A stretch of 64,000 nt of DNA from Emticicia sp. BO119. GTDB lineage: Bacteria; Bacteroidota; Bacteroidia; Cytophagales; Spirosomataceae. Positions within the stretch are counted from its first letter, which is position 1, and each line of letters begins with the position of its first letter. The translations under genes were made by a program, and so were the position numbers. The notes beneath the pieces were generated by a model that saw only the letters and a program-made list of their open reading frames with translations, did no database searches and was not told the origin of the DNA. Below are positions 45,144 to 55,122 of this stretch, piece by piece. The stretch lies in assembly GCF_013912375.1 (NCBI RefSeq), contig NZ_JACETV010000009.1, positions 124,001-188,000 of the forward strand, written 5' to 3'.

Positions 45144-47342
45144 TTAACGGATTAAATGTACTATGCCTTTGAAAATCTCATCAGAGAAATGTAATAAATA
45201 AAAGTAATCGCCAGTCGGTTCTTTATCTCCGCTCCATCTGAAGTTCCTGTCTGGGGTAGTGTAAATCAATTTCCCATATCTGTTAAAAATCTCAAATTTT
45301 ACAAACTGTCTATTACAATTATCTTCCGGAATTGCCCCAAGATTAAAATAATCATTAAATCCATCGTCATTAGGTGTAAAAGTATTAAAAGGTTGTAATG
45401 GATTTTCAGCTGAGAGATTATTTTTGAGTACTAATCTGACACCCACTGTATCCTGTTTCTGATCACAGGCCTTATCTTGCGCAAAGAACTTAATTAAAAA
45501 TTCTTTAGAATCTTTCCCCTCTAAAAGAGCACAGTTTGGCAACCATGTAAAAATACTTTTTACTTTACCAATTCCTTCCTTAGCATCAAAATTCATGGCA
45601 GCACTCTTAAAATCAAACCCGTCAGCTGACGCTATTAAGTTAATCACATCTTCATCAATATCTAAACCCTCAACTTCAAATTTTACTTCTGAGATACTTG
45701 TCGGAGAAAGTATAACCTCAATAGCATTATCGGATAAGTCTGTGGATATAATTGGAGAATTATTCGGGATTGACTGTACAACAACTGGTACTGCATAGGT
45801 AGTTTGATTACTAACACCACATCTAAAATCTCTTGCAACAAAATCTAAAATTACCTGCTTTTGCTTTACTGCCTCACAATTTGGAATAAACCTTAATACT
45901 GATTTTACGCGCCCTATTCCGTTTTGCGAAGGAAATGTAAACCCAAGAGCTCCTAATGAAAAACTTCTACCAGAACCCGCCAATGAAAGTGTATCCTTAT
46001 CCTCGTCGTCCCCAAATACTGTAAACTCTAAAGTATCTCCAAACATTACAGTTGGTAAATCAACAAGTGAGGTAGTGATTACCGGGCGATTATTATCAAC
46101 ATCCTCAAAATTAACTCTCATCCTAAAATTTCTTATTTGAGGTACCGGACATCCGTTGTCATAAATACTTAAAATAAATTCAGCAGCCTGATTATTTTTG
46201 GTAATAATACAATCGTCTAAGCAAAAAGAATTTTTCAAAGTGTCCGAATTTTGAATAAGTATATTGGATATAGCAGGAATATTAATTTTTTTTGTATCAA
46301 AGTTTACTCCTCTTGCAGTTATAGTAATTTTTTGGTTTATGTCAGGGTCAAAATATAATATATCAAAGCATCTTTTATCTCCTTTTTTGATGGTTATAAT
46401 TTCTCCTTCCTTAAAAAATGAATCTGTTCCCTGACTTTTTACCATAACCTGAGGAGGGATATTAATTTTGCAATCAACTACTTTTAATTGAAAATCTCTT
46501 TTTACGCGCCCGATCATTATGCCCTTTCTGTATTCATTCACCATTACAGAAAAAACATACAGCCCTAACTTGTCTGGTTTAACAAAAAGTACTCCAGTAA
46601 AACGATCTATTCTAAGTGGTTCTGGTCCGGGAATTACATTATTCAGTGATGTACTATCAACCCAAGTAGCCTCAGGATAACTACTTCTTCCGATACTAAC
46701 CGGATTGGGGTTTTGTGAGGTTGAGTAACCAATCCAAGGTGTTATCAACTCGTATGTGAGACTATCTCCATCGGGATCAGTAGCACTAAAATCCATTTCA
46801 AAATTCTGATTGATGCAGAGATAGTCGGCTACCACATCTTTAAAATGTGGTGAATTATTCGCGATAGTAACAGGAGGAAATTCAGTATAAAACACCATAC
46901 CCACTGCGCTTGGATTTCTGATATTTGTAATAATTGTATTTCTACAGCATCTTTCCCACACAATCGCATACCCCCCCGGATCGGAAAAAGTGGTTTCAGG
47001 AAGATTTAAGTTGGCTCTATATTTAATCAAGAGTGTTTGTAAATCCCCTTTTGAGCATGCAGGGTCAATATACTGAATTAAATCACGATAAACTCTTTGG
47101 CACACTGCCTCTCCTATTCGTGCCAGATCTCTTTTACGAATAAAAGTTAAAGTAATTGAAATATCTTCGGCCGCCGGGCGTCCGTTAATTGCATCAAAAT
47201 AAAGATTCAGAGTAACTTCATGTGTTATTCCAGGAGACGGATTTTTCACTTGAACTAACTCTATCTCACCACCAACTATGTGAGTAGCAAATGATTTCAG
47301 AGTGATTGTCAGAAAAAAAACAATGTAGAAATACTTTTTCAT
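45144..47342 (-). CDS. Secreted protein with gliding-motility-associated C-terminal (type B T9SS) domain
   Basis: Protein of 732 residues with a signal peptide (MKKYFYIVFFLTITLKSFA). The body contains repeated Ig- or cadherin-like beta modules with the recurring phrase DxDxDxL (ATDPDGDSLTYELITPW; VFGDDEDKDTLSLAGSG; VEGLDIDEDVINLIASADG). The last 90 residues are the CHU_C type sorting domain (PLQPFNTFTPNDDGFNDYFNLGAIPEDNCNRQFVKFEIFNRYGKLIY), which targets proteins through the type IX secretion system for surface attachment. It is probably an adhesin or surface-layer type protein. Several Cys residues occur in pairs. The gene stands alone and shares a terminator with the convergent gene. Confidence 0.9.
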   Translation of the reverse strand: MKKYFYIVFFLTITLKSFATHIVGGEIELVQVKNPSPGITHEVTLNLYFDAINGRPAAEDISITLTFIRKRDLARIGEAVCQRVYRDLIQYIDPACSKGDLQTLLIKYRANLNLPETTFSDPGGYAIVWERCCRNTIITNIRNPSAVGMVFYTEFPPVTIANNSPHFKDVVADYLCINQNFEMDFSATDPDGDSLTYELITPWIGYSTSQNPNPVSIGRSSYPEATWVDSTSLNNVIPGPEPLRIDRFTGVLFVKPDKLGLYVFSVMVNEYRKGIMIGRVKRDFQLKVVDCKINIPPQVMVKSQGTDSFFKEGEIITIKKGDKRCFDILYFDPDINQKITITARGVNFDTKKINIPAISNILIQNSDTLKNSFCLDDCIITKNNQAAEFILSIYDNGCPVPQIRNFRMRVNFEDVDNNRPVITTSLVDLPTVMFGDTLEFTVFGDDEDKDTLSLAGSGRSFSLGALGFTFPSQNGIGRVKSVLRFIPNCEAVKQKQVILDFVARDFRCGVSNQTTYAVPVVVQSIPNNSPIISTDLSDNAIEVILSPTSISEVKFEVEGLDIDEDVINLIASADGFDFKSAAMNFDAKEGIGKVKSIFTWLPNCALLEGKDSKEFLIKFFAQDKACDQKQDTVGVRLVLKNNLSAENPLQPFNTFTPNDDGFNDYFNLGAIPEDNCNRQFVKFEIFNRYGKLIYTTPDRNFRWSGDKEPTGDYFYLLHFSDEIFKGIVHLIR

Positions 47343-47420
47343 ATGCTCTGGGTAGTGTAATTTTTAATAGTCTGGGCATCGCCAAATGCTATGACGTAAT
47401 TTACCTACAAAAGGTTGAAT

Positions 47421-47451
47421 TTTGAAGTTAAAGCTAAGTTAAATATTTTTG
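47421..47451 (+). promoter_or_regulatory. Promoter of rlmD
   Basis: TTTG (47421-47424), a 19-nt spacer and TATTTTTG (47444-47451) match the consensus fully. The promoter lies downstream of the first possible Met of the frame (47415), which decides for the ATG at 47484. Confidence 0.8.
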
Positions 47452-47483
47452 CGGTAAATTTAACTGAACAGACAATCAAACAA

Positions 47484-48896
47484 ATGGCCAAAAACAAAAC
47501 ATTCGTCATTGAAAATATTGAAGTAGAAAATTTCGCAGCAGAAGGAAAATGTTTTGCAAGGCACAATGGTCAAATAATTTTCATTGAAGGGAGCAACGTT
47601 TCTCCAGGAGATAAAGTAAAACTTTGGGTTAATAACCGAAAGAAAAACTATGCTGAGGCAAATGTTTTAGAATTAATAGAGAAATCATCTTTACGCATTG
47701 AGCCTTTTTGTCAGCATTTTGGTGTATGTGGCGGATGTAAATGGCAGCATATTCCTTACGAAAAGCAGTTGGAACTAAAATGGCAACAGGTAAACGATCA
47801 GTTACATCGAATCGGGAAATTAGACGTTCCTCAAATTAACCCAATTTTAGGTTCCGAAAATATCAGGTTTTATCGAAATAAATTAGAATTTACCTTTTCA
47901 AACAGTCGATGGTTTACAAAAGAAGAAGCCACCAAAGGAGAAGACCATGATAAGAATGCCTTGGGATTTCATGTACCTAAACGCTTTGAAAAGGTATTGC
48001 CTATTGAAAAATGTTTTCTACAAAAAGACCCATCGAATCAAATAAGGCTTGTACTCCGAGATTTTGCTAATAAGAATGGGTATTCTTATTATGACCATAT
48101 TGCTCACCAGGGTTTCTTGAGAAATATTATGATTCGAACATCTTCAACGGGAGATATAATGGTAATGGTGCAATTTGCACAAAAAAACGAAGATGCAATT
48201 GAGTCAGTTCTAAAACATTTAAAAACTAATTTCCCTGAAATCACCTCTTTAAATTATGTACTTAATCAGAAAAGAAATGACACATTTTATGACCTGGAGG
48301 TACATACTTATCATGGAAAACCCTTTATTGAAGAAAAAATGGAGGATTTAATTTTTAGGATTGCTCCAAAATCTTTTTATCAGACAAATTCTGAACAAGC
48401 ATTTGAGCTATATAAACTAACAAGAGAATATGCCGATTTAAAAGGCACAGAATTAGTATATGATCTATATACTGGTACTGGAACCATTGCCAATTTTGTT
48501 GCAAAAAAAGCAAAAAAAGTTATAGGTGTGGAATACGTTGAGGATGCAGTAGAAGATGCTAAAGTCAATTCGAAAGTAAATGGCATTACAAATACAGAAT
48601 TCTTTGCTGGAGATATGAAGAAATTTCTAACTCATGATTTTATTGCAACTAAAGGCAAACCTGATGTGATTATTACGGATCCTCCTCGCGCCGGAATGGA
48701 TGAACCAGTAACTAACACTATCTTAGAAGTGGCTCCAAAAACTATTGTATATGTAAGCTGTAACCCGGCTACTCAGGCACGGGATTTATCAATACTAAGC
48801 AATAAATATGAAATTGTAATTGTTCAACCGGTTGATATGTTCCCGCATACTCATCACGTTGAAAATATAGTAAAATTAGAATTAAGGCCGAGTTGA
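47484..48896 (+). CDS. rlmD: 23S rRNA (uracil-C5)-methyltransferase, RlmD type
   Basis: The frame opens at 47415, but the promoter position and the family start favour the ATG at 47484, giving 470 residues. A TRAM domain (about 8-65) leads. The iron-sulfur ligands C76, C82 and C85 stand in FCQHFGVCGGCKWQH, with a fourth Cys in KCFLQ. The methyl-donor loop is VYDLYTGTGTIANFVAKKAKKVIGVE. The catalytic Cys is in YVSCNPATQARDL, after DPPRAGMDE. The enzyme makes 5-methyluridine in 23S rRNA (U1939 in E. coli). RlmCD or TrmA specificity cannot be excluded by sequence alone. Confidence 0.9.
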   Translation: MAKNKTFVIENIEVENFAAEGKCFARHNGQIIFIEGSNVSPGDKVKLWVNNRKKNYAEANVLELIEKSSLRIEPFCQHFGVCGGCKWQHIPYEKQLELKWQQVNDQLHRIGKLDVPQINPILGSENIRFYRNKLEFTFSNSRWFTKEEATKGEDHDKNALGFHVPKRFEKVLPIEKCFLQKDPSNQIRLVLRDFANKNGYSYYDHIAHQGFLRNIMIRTSSTGDIMVMVQFAQKNEDAIESVLKHLKTNFPEITSLNYVLNQKRNDTFYDLEVHTYHGKPFIEEKMEDLIFRIAPKSFYQTNSEQAFELYKLTREYADLKGTELVYDLYTGTGTIANFVAKKAKKVIGVEYVEDAVEDAKVNSKVNGITNTEFFAGDMKKFLTHDFIATKGKPDVIITDPPRAGMDEPVTNTILEVAPKTIVYVSCNPATQARDLSILSNKYEIVIVQPVDMFPHTHHVENIVKLELRPS

Positions 48897-49015
48897 TATA
48901 TAAATGATAATAGGTTATATCAAATATATTCTAAAGCTTAATGTTTTCGTCAAATCGAATTACAGAAACTATCATATAAAACCAGTTATTTGGGCTTTTG
49001 AACGATTCTCTTTTA

Positions 49016-50164
49016 CTATTGGTTTTTGCTAATTTTATTAATTATAGTTTCGTCGCTTGATTCTTTTGTAAATTCTTCTTCAGAGTAATTATCAGGCAAT
49101 AAATTGGCAAAGCCATTGAATTTCCAATAACCTTTTAATGTAACATCTGCTGGTCGGTTGATTAAACCATTTGAGGAAAAGCTACTATATCCTTTAGTTA
49201 AGAAAATAACTGAATATTGGTAAGGATAATCGGTGAGGAAAGACTTTGAGTCAGGTTTACTCTTCAAAAAAATTAAAAGCGGCATTTCAGAATGAATAAC
49301 AAACAGTTCTCTATCTTTATCAAATTCAAAGATTTCAGAGTTTTGAACTGGTGTAAATAGCCCATCTTTAACTTTATTCGCCAGTGTTGATTTTTTATAG
49401 TCTAAAGACTTATAATCATCAATTTTAAAAACCTCAAACCTATTTTTATTCAAGTTATTTAAAGCAAGTGCTAATAAAAAATTCTGGAAAGAATCATAAA
49501 AAATTTCTTTTCTATTTTTTTCCCATTTCTTTTTCGGATTACTATTAACCGAATCCATTATTTCGAAAAATTTCTGACCCGAAGCGTGGGTTGAAATTCC
49601 ATCAGTCTCAAATTTTTCCATCTGAAATAGTATTTTATAACCTAAAGCCCTATTTTCTATTATGATGGGATCATTTGCTGTAGCAATTAGCTTATTATCT
49701 TTGTCATATTCTAATTCTATAGCTTCAAGGTTAAGTATTTTGCATTGCCTTGCTAACTTTGAATTACCTAATAACGCTTGCTCAAATAATTTCCTTTTTT
49801 TTCTCAGAAATTTGCCATAAGTATCCGAATCCATAACTTTCTTTAAACTATTATCGTATTCCAATTGAAATTTAAATAATTGAATTTCAGTTGAAAAATT
49901 AACTTTTCGTTTAATTGTTTTATGCCCGGTAAGCAAAACTATTAACTCAATCTGAGAAAATTTATTAGGGATATTAATCAGGAAATTACCGTTTTCGTTG
50001 GTAATTATTCCAATTGAAGTATTATTTACAAAAACATGGGCAGACTTCGCAGGATTTTTTTTCTCTTCTGTAATTATTCCACTAATTGTCCAGAAACCAG
50101 ACTGAGAAAATCCAGAAACAGATATCCACAAAAGAAAATATAAAATTGATAATTTTGCCTTCAT
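49016..50164 (-). CDS. Exported protein with carboxypeptidase-regulatory-like domain
   Basis: Protein of 382 residues with a signal peptide (MKAKLSILYFLLWISVSGFSQ). Residues 25-105 form a CarboxypepD_reg-like beta domain (WTISGIITEEKKNPAKSAHVFVNNTSIGIITNENGNFLINIPNKFSQIELIV), a module frequent at the start of Bacteroidota outer-membrane proteins. The remainder has mixed strands and helices with a Lys/Asn-rich composition and no recognised domain. It probably acts in the periplasm or at the surface. No neighbours suggest a partner; rlmD is convergent on the left, dnaB lies upstream on the same strand. Confidence 0.8.
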   Translation of the reverse strand: MKAKLSILYFLLWISVSGFSQSGFWTISGIITEEKKNPAKSAHVFVNNTSIGIITNENGNFLINIPNKFSQIELIVLLTGHKTIKRKVNFSTEIQLFKFQLEYDNSLKKVMDSDTYGKFLRKKRKLFEQALLGNSKLARQCKILNLEAIELEYDKDNKLIATANDPIIIENRALGYKILFQMEKFETDGISTHASGQKFFEIMDSVNSNPKKKWEKNRKEIFYDSFQNFLLALALNNLNKNRFEVFKIDDYKSLDYKKSTLANKVKDGLFTPVQNSEIFEFDKDRELFVIHSEMPLLIFLKSKPDSKSFLTDYPYQYSVIFLTKGYSSFSSNGLINRPADVTLKGYWKFNGFANLLPDNYSEEEFTKESSDETIINKISKNQ

Positions 50165-50302
50165 AAAATTACTTTTGTCATTTATGACAAAGCAAGTTAA
50201 ACAAAATTATACCTTAAATAATAAAAAATATAACTATTTAATGTTATTTAAACTTAAGATAAATTCATGCAGAGTCAGACTTTACAAGAAATGCAAAAAG
50301 TC

Positions 50303-51916
50303 TTAGAATGGAAATTCGGTCTCTTCATCGAGATTACGTGCTTGATTAGCTTTGCTTCCAAAGGTCATTGAACCTCCGGTAGAAGGCGGATTCCCCCCTT
50401 GTTCAAAACTATCTAATGAATTAGTTGTTGGGAATGGTTTCGGATTATTAAAATCTGTAAAATTATCCTGAATCGGTGTGTAGAATCCGTCCAAATCAGT
50501 AAACTTGGTATATTTACCGATAAACCTTAATCTAACTGTATCAACGGTACCGCTTCGGTTTTTTGCAATAATTACTTCTCCAACACCTGCTGTTGGATTT
50601 CCGTTTTCATCCTGAGTAATCTTATAATATTCTGGGCGATATAAAAACATTACCATGTCAGCATCTTGCTCGATAGATCCTGACTCACGTAAATCAGAGA
50701 GTTGAGGTCGCTTGTCGCCACCTCGAGTTTCCACAGCACGGCTTAACTGAGAAAGTGCGATTACTGGTACATTAATTTCTTTTGCAAGGTTTTTTAATGA
50801 ACGAGAAATTGTGGCGATCTCCTGCTCTCTATTACCGGACTTTCCTCCACCAACTTCGGCTGTCATCAACTGCAAATAATCAATAATTACTAATCCAATA
50901 TCAAATTGAGCTTTCAATCGACGGCATTTGGCTCTTAACTCAAGTACAGATAATGCAGGAGTATCATCAATATAAATCGGCGCTTTAGATAATCTGTCTA
51001 TCCTATGGTGTAATTGTTGCCACTCATGGCTTTCTAATGTACCTTTCCGCAGTTTTTCACTATCTATTTCAGCTTCTGCAGAAATCATACGAAGCATTAG
51101 CTGTGTTGAAGACATTTCTAAAGAAAAAATAGCAACAGGTGTATTCCATTCTACTGCGGCATTTCTCATGGCTGATACAACAAATGCAGTTTTACCCATA
51201 GCAGGTCGAGCTGCAATAATTGTTAATTCTGTATTCTGCCAACCGCTGGTAATGCGGTCAAGCTCAGTAAAACCACTTGCAACACCTGTTAAACCATCTT
51301 TATTATTTTTCTTTTTTTCAAGTTCTTCAATAGTGGCTCGCATAATTGAACTTGCATCAGCATAGCTCTTCCTTATATTTCTTTCTGATATTTCAAAAAA
51401 TGTCTGCTCTGTTCTATCTAATAGATTAAAGACGTCTGTAGTATCTTCAAATGCATCACGAAGAATATCTCCGGCAACCCGTATCATGTCTCTCTTGATA
51501 GCTGATTGTGAGATTATACGCGCATGCCATTCTATATTAGCAGCAGAATTAACTTTACTTGTTAATCGGGCAAGATATTGAGCACCACCTATAAATTCTA
51601 ACTCTCCAAGGCTTCTTAACTGAGAGGTAACTGTGAGGAGATCAATAGGTTCAGATTTACCAAAAAGAATCAAAATTGCATTATAAATCCTTTGATGTGC
51701 TTCTTTATAAAAACTGGCAGGTTGTAATATATCAACAACAGTTGTTAGTGCATCTTTTTCAATCATCAAAGCACCCAAAACTGCCTCCTCTAACTCAATT
51801 GCCTGGGGAGGGAGTTTACCTGACTCACTACGAGCTGTTTCCAAAAAGAAATTTTTGCCAAATCCTCTTTGGTTCTGGTTTCTGTTTGATTGATTATTTG
51901 GGTATCTTTGTTCCAT
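50303..51916 (-). CDS. dnaB: Replicative DNA helicase DnaB
   Basis: DnaB is the hexameric helicase that unwinds DNA at the replication fork. The protein has 537 residues. The N-terminal collar domain (PPQAIELEEAVLGALMIEKDA) follows a Gln/Asn-rich start of about 35 residues. The RecA-like motor holds the Walker A motif ARPAMGKTAF, the VIIDYLQLM Walker B and the DLRESGSIEQDADMVMFLYRPEYY segment with its arginine-finger region. No intein interrupts the gene. The C-terminal 60 residues are a Pro/Asn/Gly-rich tail ending DEETEFPF, like the acidic tip by which several replication proteins contact partners. On the - strand TAGCTTTG (51958-51965) is a possible -7 box. Confidence 0.96.
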   Translation of the reverse strand: MEQRYPNNQSNRNQNQRGFGKNFFLETARSESGKLPPQAIELEEAVLGALMIEKDALTTVVDILQPASFYKEAHQRIYNAILILFGKSEPIDLLTVTSQLRSLGELEFIGGAQYLARLTSKVNSAANIEWHARIISQSAIKRDMIRVAGDILRDAFEDTTDVFNLLDRTEQTFFEISERNIRKSYADASSIMRATIEELEKKKNNKDGLTGVASGFTELDRITSGWQNTELTIIAARPAMGKTAFVVSAMRNAAVEWNTPVAIFSLEMSSTQLMLRMISAEAEIDSEKLRKGTLESHEWQQLHHRIDRLSKAPIYIDDTPALSVLELRAKCRRLKAQFDIGLVIIDYLQLMTAEVGGGKSGNREQEIATISRSLKNLAKEINVPVIALSQLSRAVETRGGDKRPQLSDLRESGSIEQDADMVMFLYRPEYYKITQDENGNPTAGVGEVIIAKNRSGTVDTVRLRFIGKYTKFTDLDGFYTPIQDNFTDFNNPKPFPTTNSLDSFEQGGNPPSTGGSMTFGSKANQARNLDEETEFPF

Positions 51917-52184
51917 AATATTAATGCAATGTTAAGAAAAATTACTTTCTCAAAAAACAAAGCTATTGTTAAGAACTATTACCATATAAAGGTAAACAAT
52001 TGATTATCAATCTTTAACTTTGTGTTGTTTAATTTTTTGTGGAAAAAACATTTGATTTTGTGAATAATTTTTGATTTTTGACATTAAAATTCAATTACCT
52101 AAAGTAAAAACTAAATTTTCGGTTCTTACGTTTAAAAATTTTATTAATAAGTTCTAATAAACCAGTAATCAAACTAACAGGATT

Positions 52185-53132
52185 TTGACAGAAAAAGTAT
52201 TCACATTGGACGAAGTGTCATTGATAGATTTTCTCGGAGTAGAAAATAGTAATATCAAAGTAGTGGCTGCTGCTTTCCCACAAAGCAAAATTATTTCGAG
52301 AGGAAATCAAATCTTAATTAAAGGAAATAATACAGAAATAAACAAAATCTCAGATATATTAGAATCTTTACTTGAGCATTATCAGAAATATGGAAGGTTA
52401 AGTAATGAACAGGTAAAGAACTATATCCAACAGGACATTGAATCGGCAAATCATGAGACAACCGACGAAGATGTTATACTTTATGGAACGAGGGGAATAG
52501 TAGTAAGAGCCAAAACTGCCAATCAGAAAAAAATGATTGAGGCTGCTCAAAAGTATGATATTGTTTTTGCAACCGGGCCTGCAGGAACCGGCAAAACATA
52601 TACTGCCGTCGCTTTAGCCGTAAAAGCCTTAAAAGATAAAGAAGTAAAGAAAATTATCATAACAAGACCAGCCGTTGAAGCTGGTGAAAACTTGGGTTTC
52701 TTACCTGGTGATTTAAAAGAAAAAATTGATCCATATTTAAGGCCTATCTATGACGCACTTGATGATATGATACAAGCTGAGAAGCTGAAGTTCTATATTG
52801 AAAACAGAACAATTGAGATTGCGCCTTTGGCTTATATGAGAGGCCGAACCTTGAACAATGCTTTTATTTTGCTTGATGAGGCACAGAATACAACACCTAT
52901 GCAAATTAAGATGTTTCTCACCCGCATGGGTCCCTTATCCAAAACAATTATTACTGGTGATAAAACACAGGTTGATTTACCCAAAAATCAAAAGTCTGGC
53001 TTGGTTGATGCTTTAGAAATTCTAAAGAATATTAGTGGAATTGGTTTTGTTGAATTAGATGGTAGAGATGTGGTGCGCCACAGATTGGTTAGAGATATAT
53101 TAAATGCCTACGAAAAAGTCGAAAGTAAATAA
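52185..53132 (+). CDS. PhoH family ATPase
   Basis: Protein of 315 residues starting at a TTG (52185), as no ATG fits before the conserved part. An N-terminal KH-like segment (about 25-70) precedes the P-loop domain. Walker A is GPAGTGKT (131-138), and Walker B is FILLDEAQNTTPMQIKMFLTRMG. The motif PAVEAGENLGFLPGDLKEKIDPYLRPIYDAL is diagnostic for PhoH/YbeZ. These cytoplasmic ATPases act with YbeY in ribosome and RNA maturation. A -7 box TAACTTTG lies at 52015-52022. It is divergent from dnaB. Confidence 0.92.
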   Translation: MTEKVFTLDEVSLIDFLGVENSNIKVVAAAFPQSKIISRGNQILIKGNNTEINKISDILESLLEHYQKYGRLSNEQVKNYIQQDIESANHETTDEDVILYGTRGIVVRAKTANQKKMIEAAQKYDIVFATGPAGTGKTYTAVALAVKALKDKEVKKIIITRPAVEAGENLGFLPGDLKEKIDPYLRPIYDALDDMIQAEKLKFYIENRTIEIAPLAYMRGRTLNNAFILLDEAQNTTPMQIKMFLTRMGPLSKTIITGDKTQVDLPKNQKSGLVDALEILKNISGIGFVELDGRDVVRHRLVRDILNAYEKVESK

Positions 53133-53177
53133 CTCATTCTAAGCAACCTTAGGCTACTATTCGCACGTCATTAGAGC

Positions 53178-54467
53178 ATGAAAAAAATTCTATATATTTC
53201 TTTATTAATCCTGATTTGCCAGGAAGTGTTGGCACAAAAAAAAAATTTTTGTGCCAATGCTGCAATTGATTCTATTCGTTTGCGCCAAGAACCTTCCACA
53301 GGAATTAAAAAAATACGATTTGAGCAAGCTCTCGAGAATCTAAAATTGAATAGTAGTACTAAAAGCCGGCTAAGTGTAGCAGATGATGAAATTATCAGAA
53401 TACCGGTTGTTGTGCATGTAATTCATAACCAGCAAAGTGGGGCAATTGCCGGAACAAATATACCTGATGAACAGATTTTTTCCCAGGTTAAAGTATTAAA
53501 CGAAGATTATCGCCGCAAAGAAGGAAGTATGGGCTTTAATAATAATCCTATTGGAGCAGATACACAAATAGAGTTTTTTCTTGCATCTAAAGATCCTGAC
53601 GGGAATCCTACTACAGGTATAACCCGGCATTATAATTCTACTTCAAGTTATAGTCTTATTAATGATAATGACCGACAAAAGCTATCAAATATTGTCTATT
53701 GGGATAGCAACAAATACCTGAATATTTGGGTGACTGCTTACAGAGAGCCCTATATAGGTTATGCTGAGTTTCCTTACGCTGAAACCGTTGATGGATTAGA
53801 GGATGAGATTCCTGAAAGTATGGACGGTGCATTTATTGATTACAGAGTATTTGGTAAAAAGACAGGAACAAATACAGAAGGGCTATATAGCTTTGGCAGA
53901 ACAGCAACTCATGAAATTGGTCACTGGCTGGGTTTGATTCATACCTGGGGCGACGAATATTGTGGAACAGATTATGTACAGGATACTCCGCCTACGAGTG
54001 GATCAAATAGTACAGCATTTTGTAAAGACACCTATTCGAGTTGTAATGGCACACGAACAAGAAATCTTATTGAAGATTATATGGATTATTCTCCTGATTC
54101 TTGCATGAATATTTTTACAGAAGGGCAAAAACAAAGAATCAGAGCGGTATTAGAATTGAGCCAAAGACGAAAAAGAGTTGTTAATTATGCCAGATTTCAA
54201 TTGCCCCCGTCAAATATACTTGATGTAGCACTTATTCCTAATCCTACCACGAAAGATAATGTAAAAGTACAGGTTTTACTACCCGACTTTCAGGATTTCA
54301 CTATTTCATTAACTGATATAAGAGGCAGGAAAATTTATTCAGAAACATTTAGTGATTATCCAAGTACAATAGTTACTCTTAAAACTTATGATTTGCCGGC
54401 TGGAATTTACATTATGAATGTTGTCTCCAAACAAGAGCGTGCCACAAAGCGTCTTGCAGTTTTTTAA
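53178..54467 (+). CDS. Secreted M43-type zinc metalloprotease with T9SS type A sorting domain
   Basis: Protein of 429 residues with a signal peptide ending at VLAQ (residue 20). The catalytic domain covers about 70-330. The zinc motif HEIGHWLGLIH has ligands H245, H249 and H255 with catalytic E246, and the Met-turn lies in EDYMDYSPDSCMN. This is the pappalysin/cytophagalysin pattern (M43). Six or more Cys residues in the catalytic part probably form disulfides. The C-terminal 80 residues (LIPNPTTKDNVKVQVLLPDFQDFTISLTDIRGRKIY ... LPAGIYIMNV) form a Por-type sorting domain for type IX secretion. It is a secreted protease. Confidence 0.93.
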   Translation: MKKILYISLLILICQEVLAQKKNFCANAAIDSIRLRQEPSTGIKKIRFEQALENLKLNSSTKSRLSVADDEIIRIPVVVHVIHNQQSGAIAGTNIPDEQIFSQVKVLNEDYRRKEGSMGFNNNPIGADTQIEFFLASKDPDGNPTTGITRHYNSTSSYSLINDNDRQKLSNIVYWDSNKYLNIWVTAYREPYIGYAEFPYAETVDGLEDEIPESMDGAFIDYRVFGKKTGTNTEGLYSFGRTATHEIGHWLGLIHTWGDEYCGTDYVQDTPPTSGSNSTAFCKDTYSSCNGTRTRNLIEDYMDYSPDSCMNIFTEGQKQRIRAVLELSQRRKRVVNYARFQLPPSNILDVALIPNPTTKDNVKVQVLLPDFQDFTISLTDIRGRKIYSETFSDYPSTIVTLKTYDLPAGIYIMNVVSKQERATKRLAVF

Positions 54468-54648
54468 ATGCAGGCATAGTCATTTTTTCTTTTCAAGGTC
54501 TCTTCTATTTTCCAAACACCTTTTAATTGATTACAATTGTCTCAGAAACAAAAAACAGCAATTGATAAACACTTATTTCATATTTTAACGTTAGCTTTGT
54601 GCCAAAAACAAAAACCTAAACACAGGTGAGAATTAGCAACAGCCAAAA

Positions 54649-55122
54649 ATGGAAAATTTAATTAAAGTAAGGCCAAATTTTGATGAAATTTTTATGAATC
54701 TTGCCAAAAATCTTGCCCAACGTTCTCATTGTGTAAAAGCGCAGGTTGGTGCTGTTTTGACAAAAGATACAAGAATTATTTCAATTGGCTATAATGGCCC
54801 ACCTTCGGGAACGCATAATTGTGATGAGGATTTTCCAGAAGAAGGTTGTCCAAGAGATTCAAAAGGAAGTTGTTCATTGGCGCTTCATGCAGAGCAAAAT
54901 GCTATATTATATGCTTCAAAGAACGGTGCTAATCTTGAAGGTAGCACTCTTTACGTAACACTTTCTCCTTGTATAGCTTGCGCTCGCGTTATTTTCTCAA
55001 TGAAAATTAAAAAAGTGTTTTTTTTGGAATCCTACGCAAAATTTAAAGGAATTCCGACAGATGAAGGGGTAGATTTTCTAAGAAAATTTGGAATTGAGGT
55101 GATAGAATTTGGGGGTAATTAA
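54649..55122 (+). CDS. dCMP deaminase
   Basis: The enzyme deaminates dCMP to dUMP, which feeds dTMP synthesis. The 157-residue protein shows the zinc site H80 and catalytic E82 in LHAEQNAIL with C108 and C111 in SPCIACARVIF. The insert GPPSGTHNCDEDFPEEGCPRDSKGSC is typical of dCMP deaminase (ComEB type) rather than cytidine or guanine deaminase. A possible -7 box TAGCTTTG lies at 54592-54599. The gene overlaps the convergent slyD by four bases. Confidence 0.93.
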   Translation: MENLIKVRPNFDEIFMNLAKNLAQRSHCVKAQVGAVLTKDTRIISIGYNGPPSGTHNCDEDFPEEGCPRDSKGSCSLALHAEQNAILYASKNGANLEGSTLYVTLSPCIACARVIFSMKIKKVFFLESYAKFKGIPTDEGVDFLRKFGIEVIEFGGN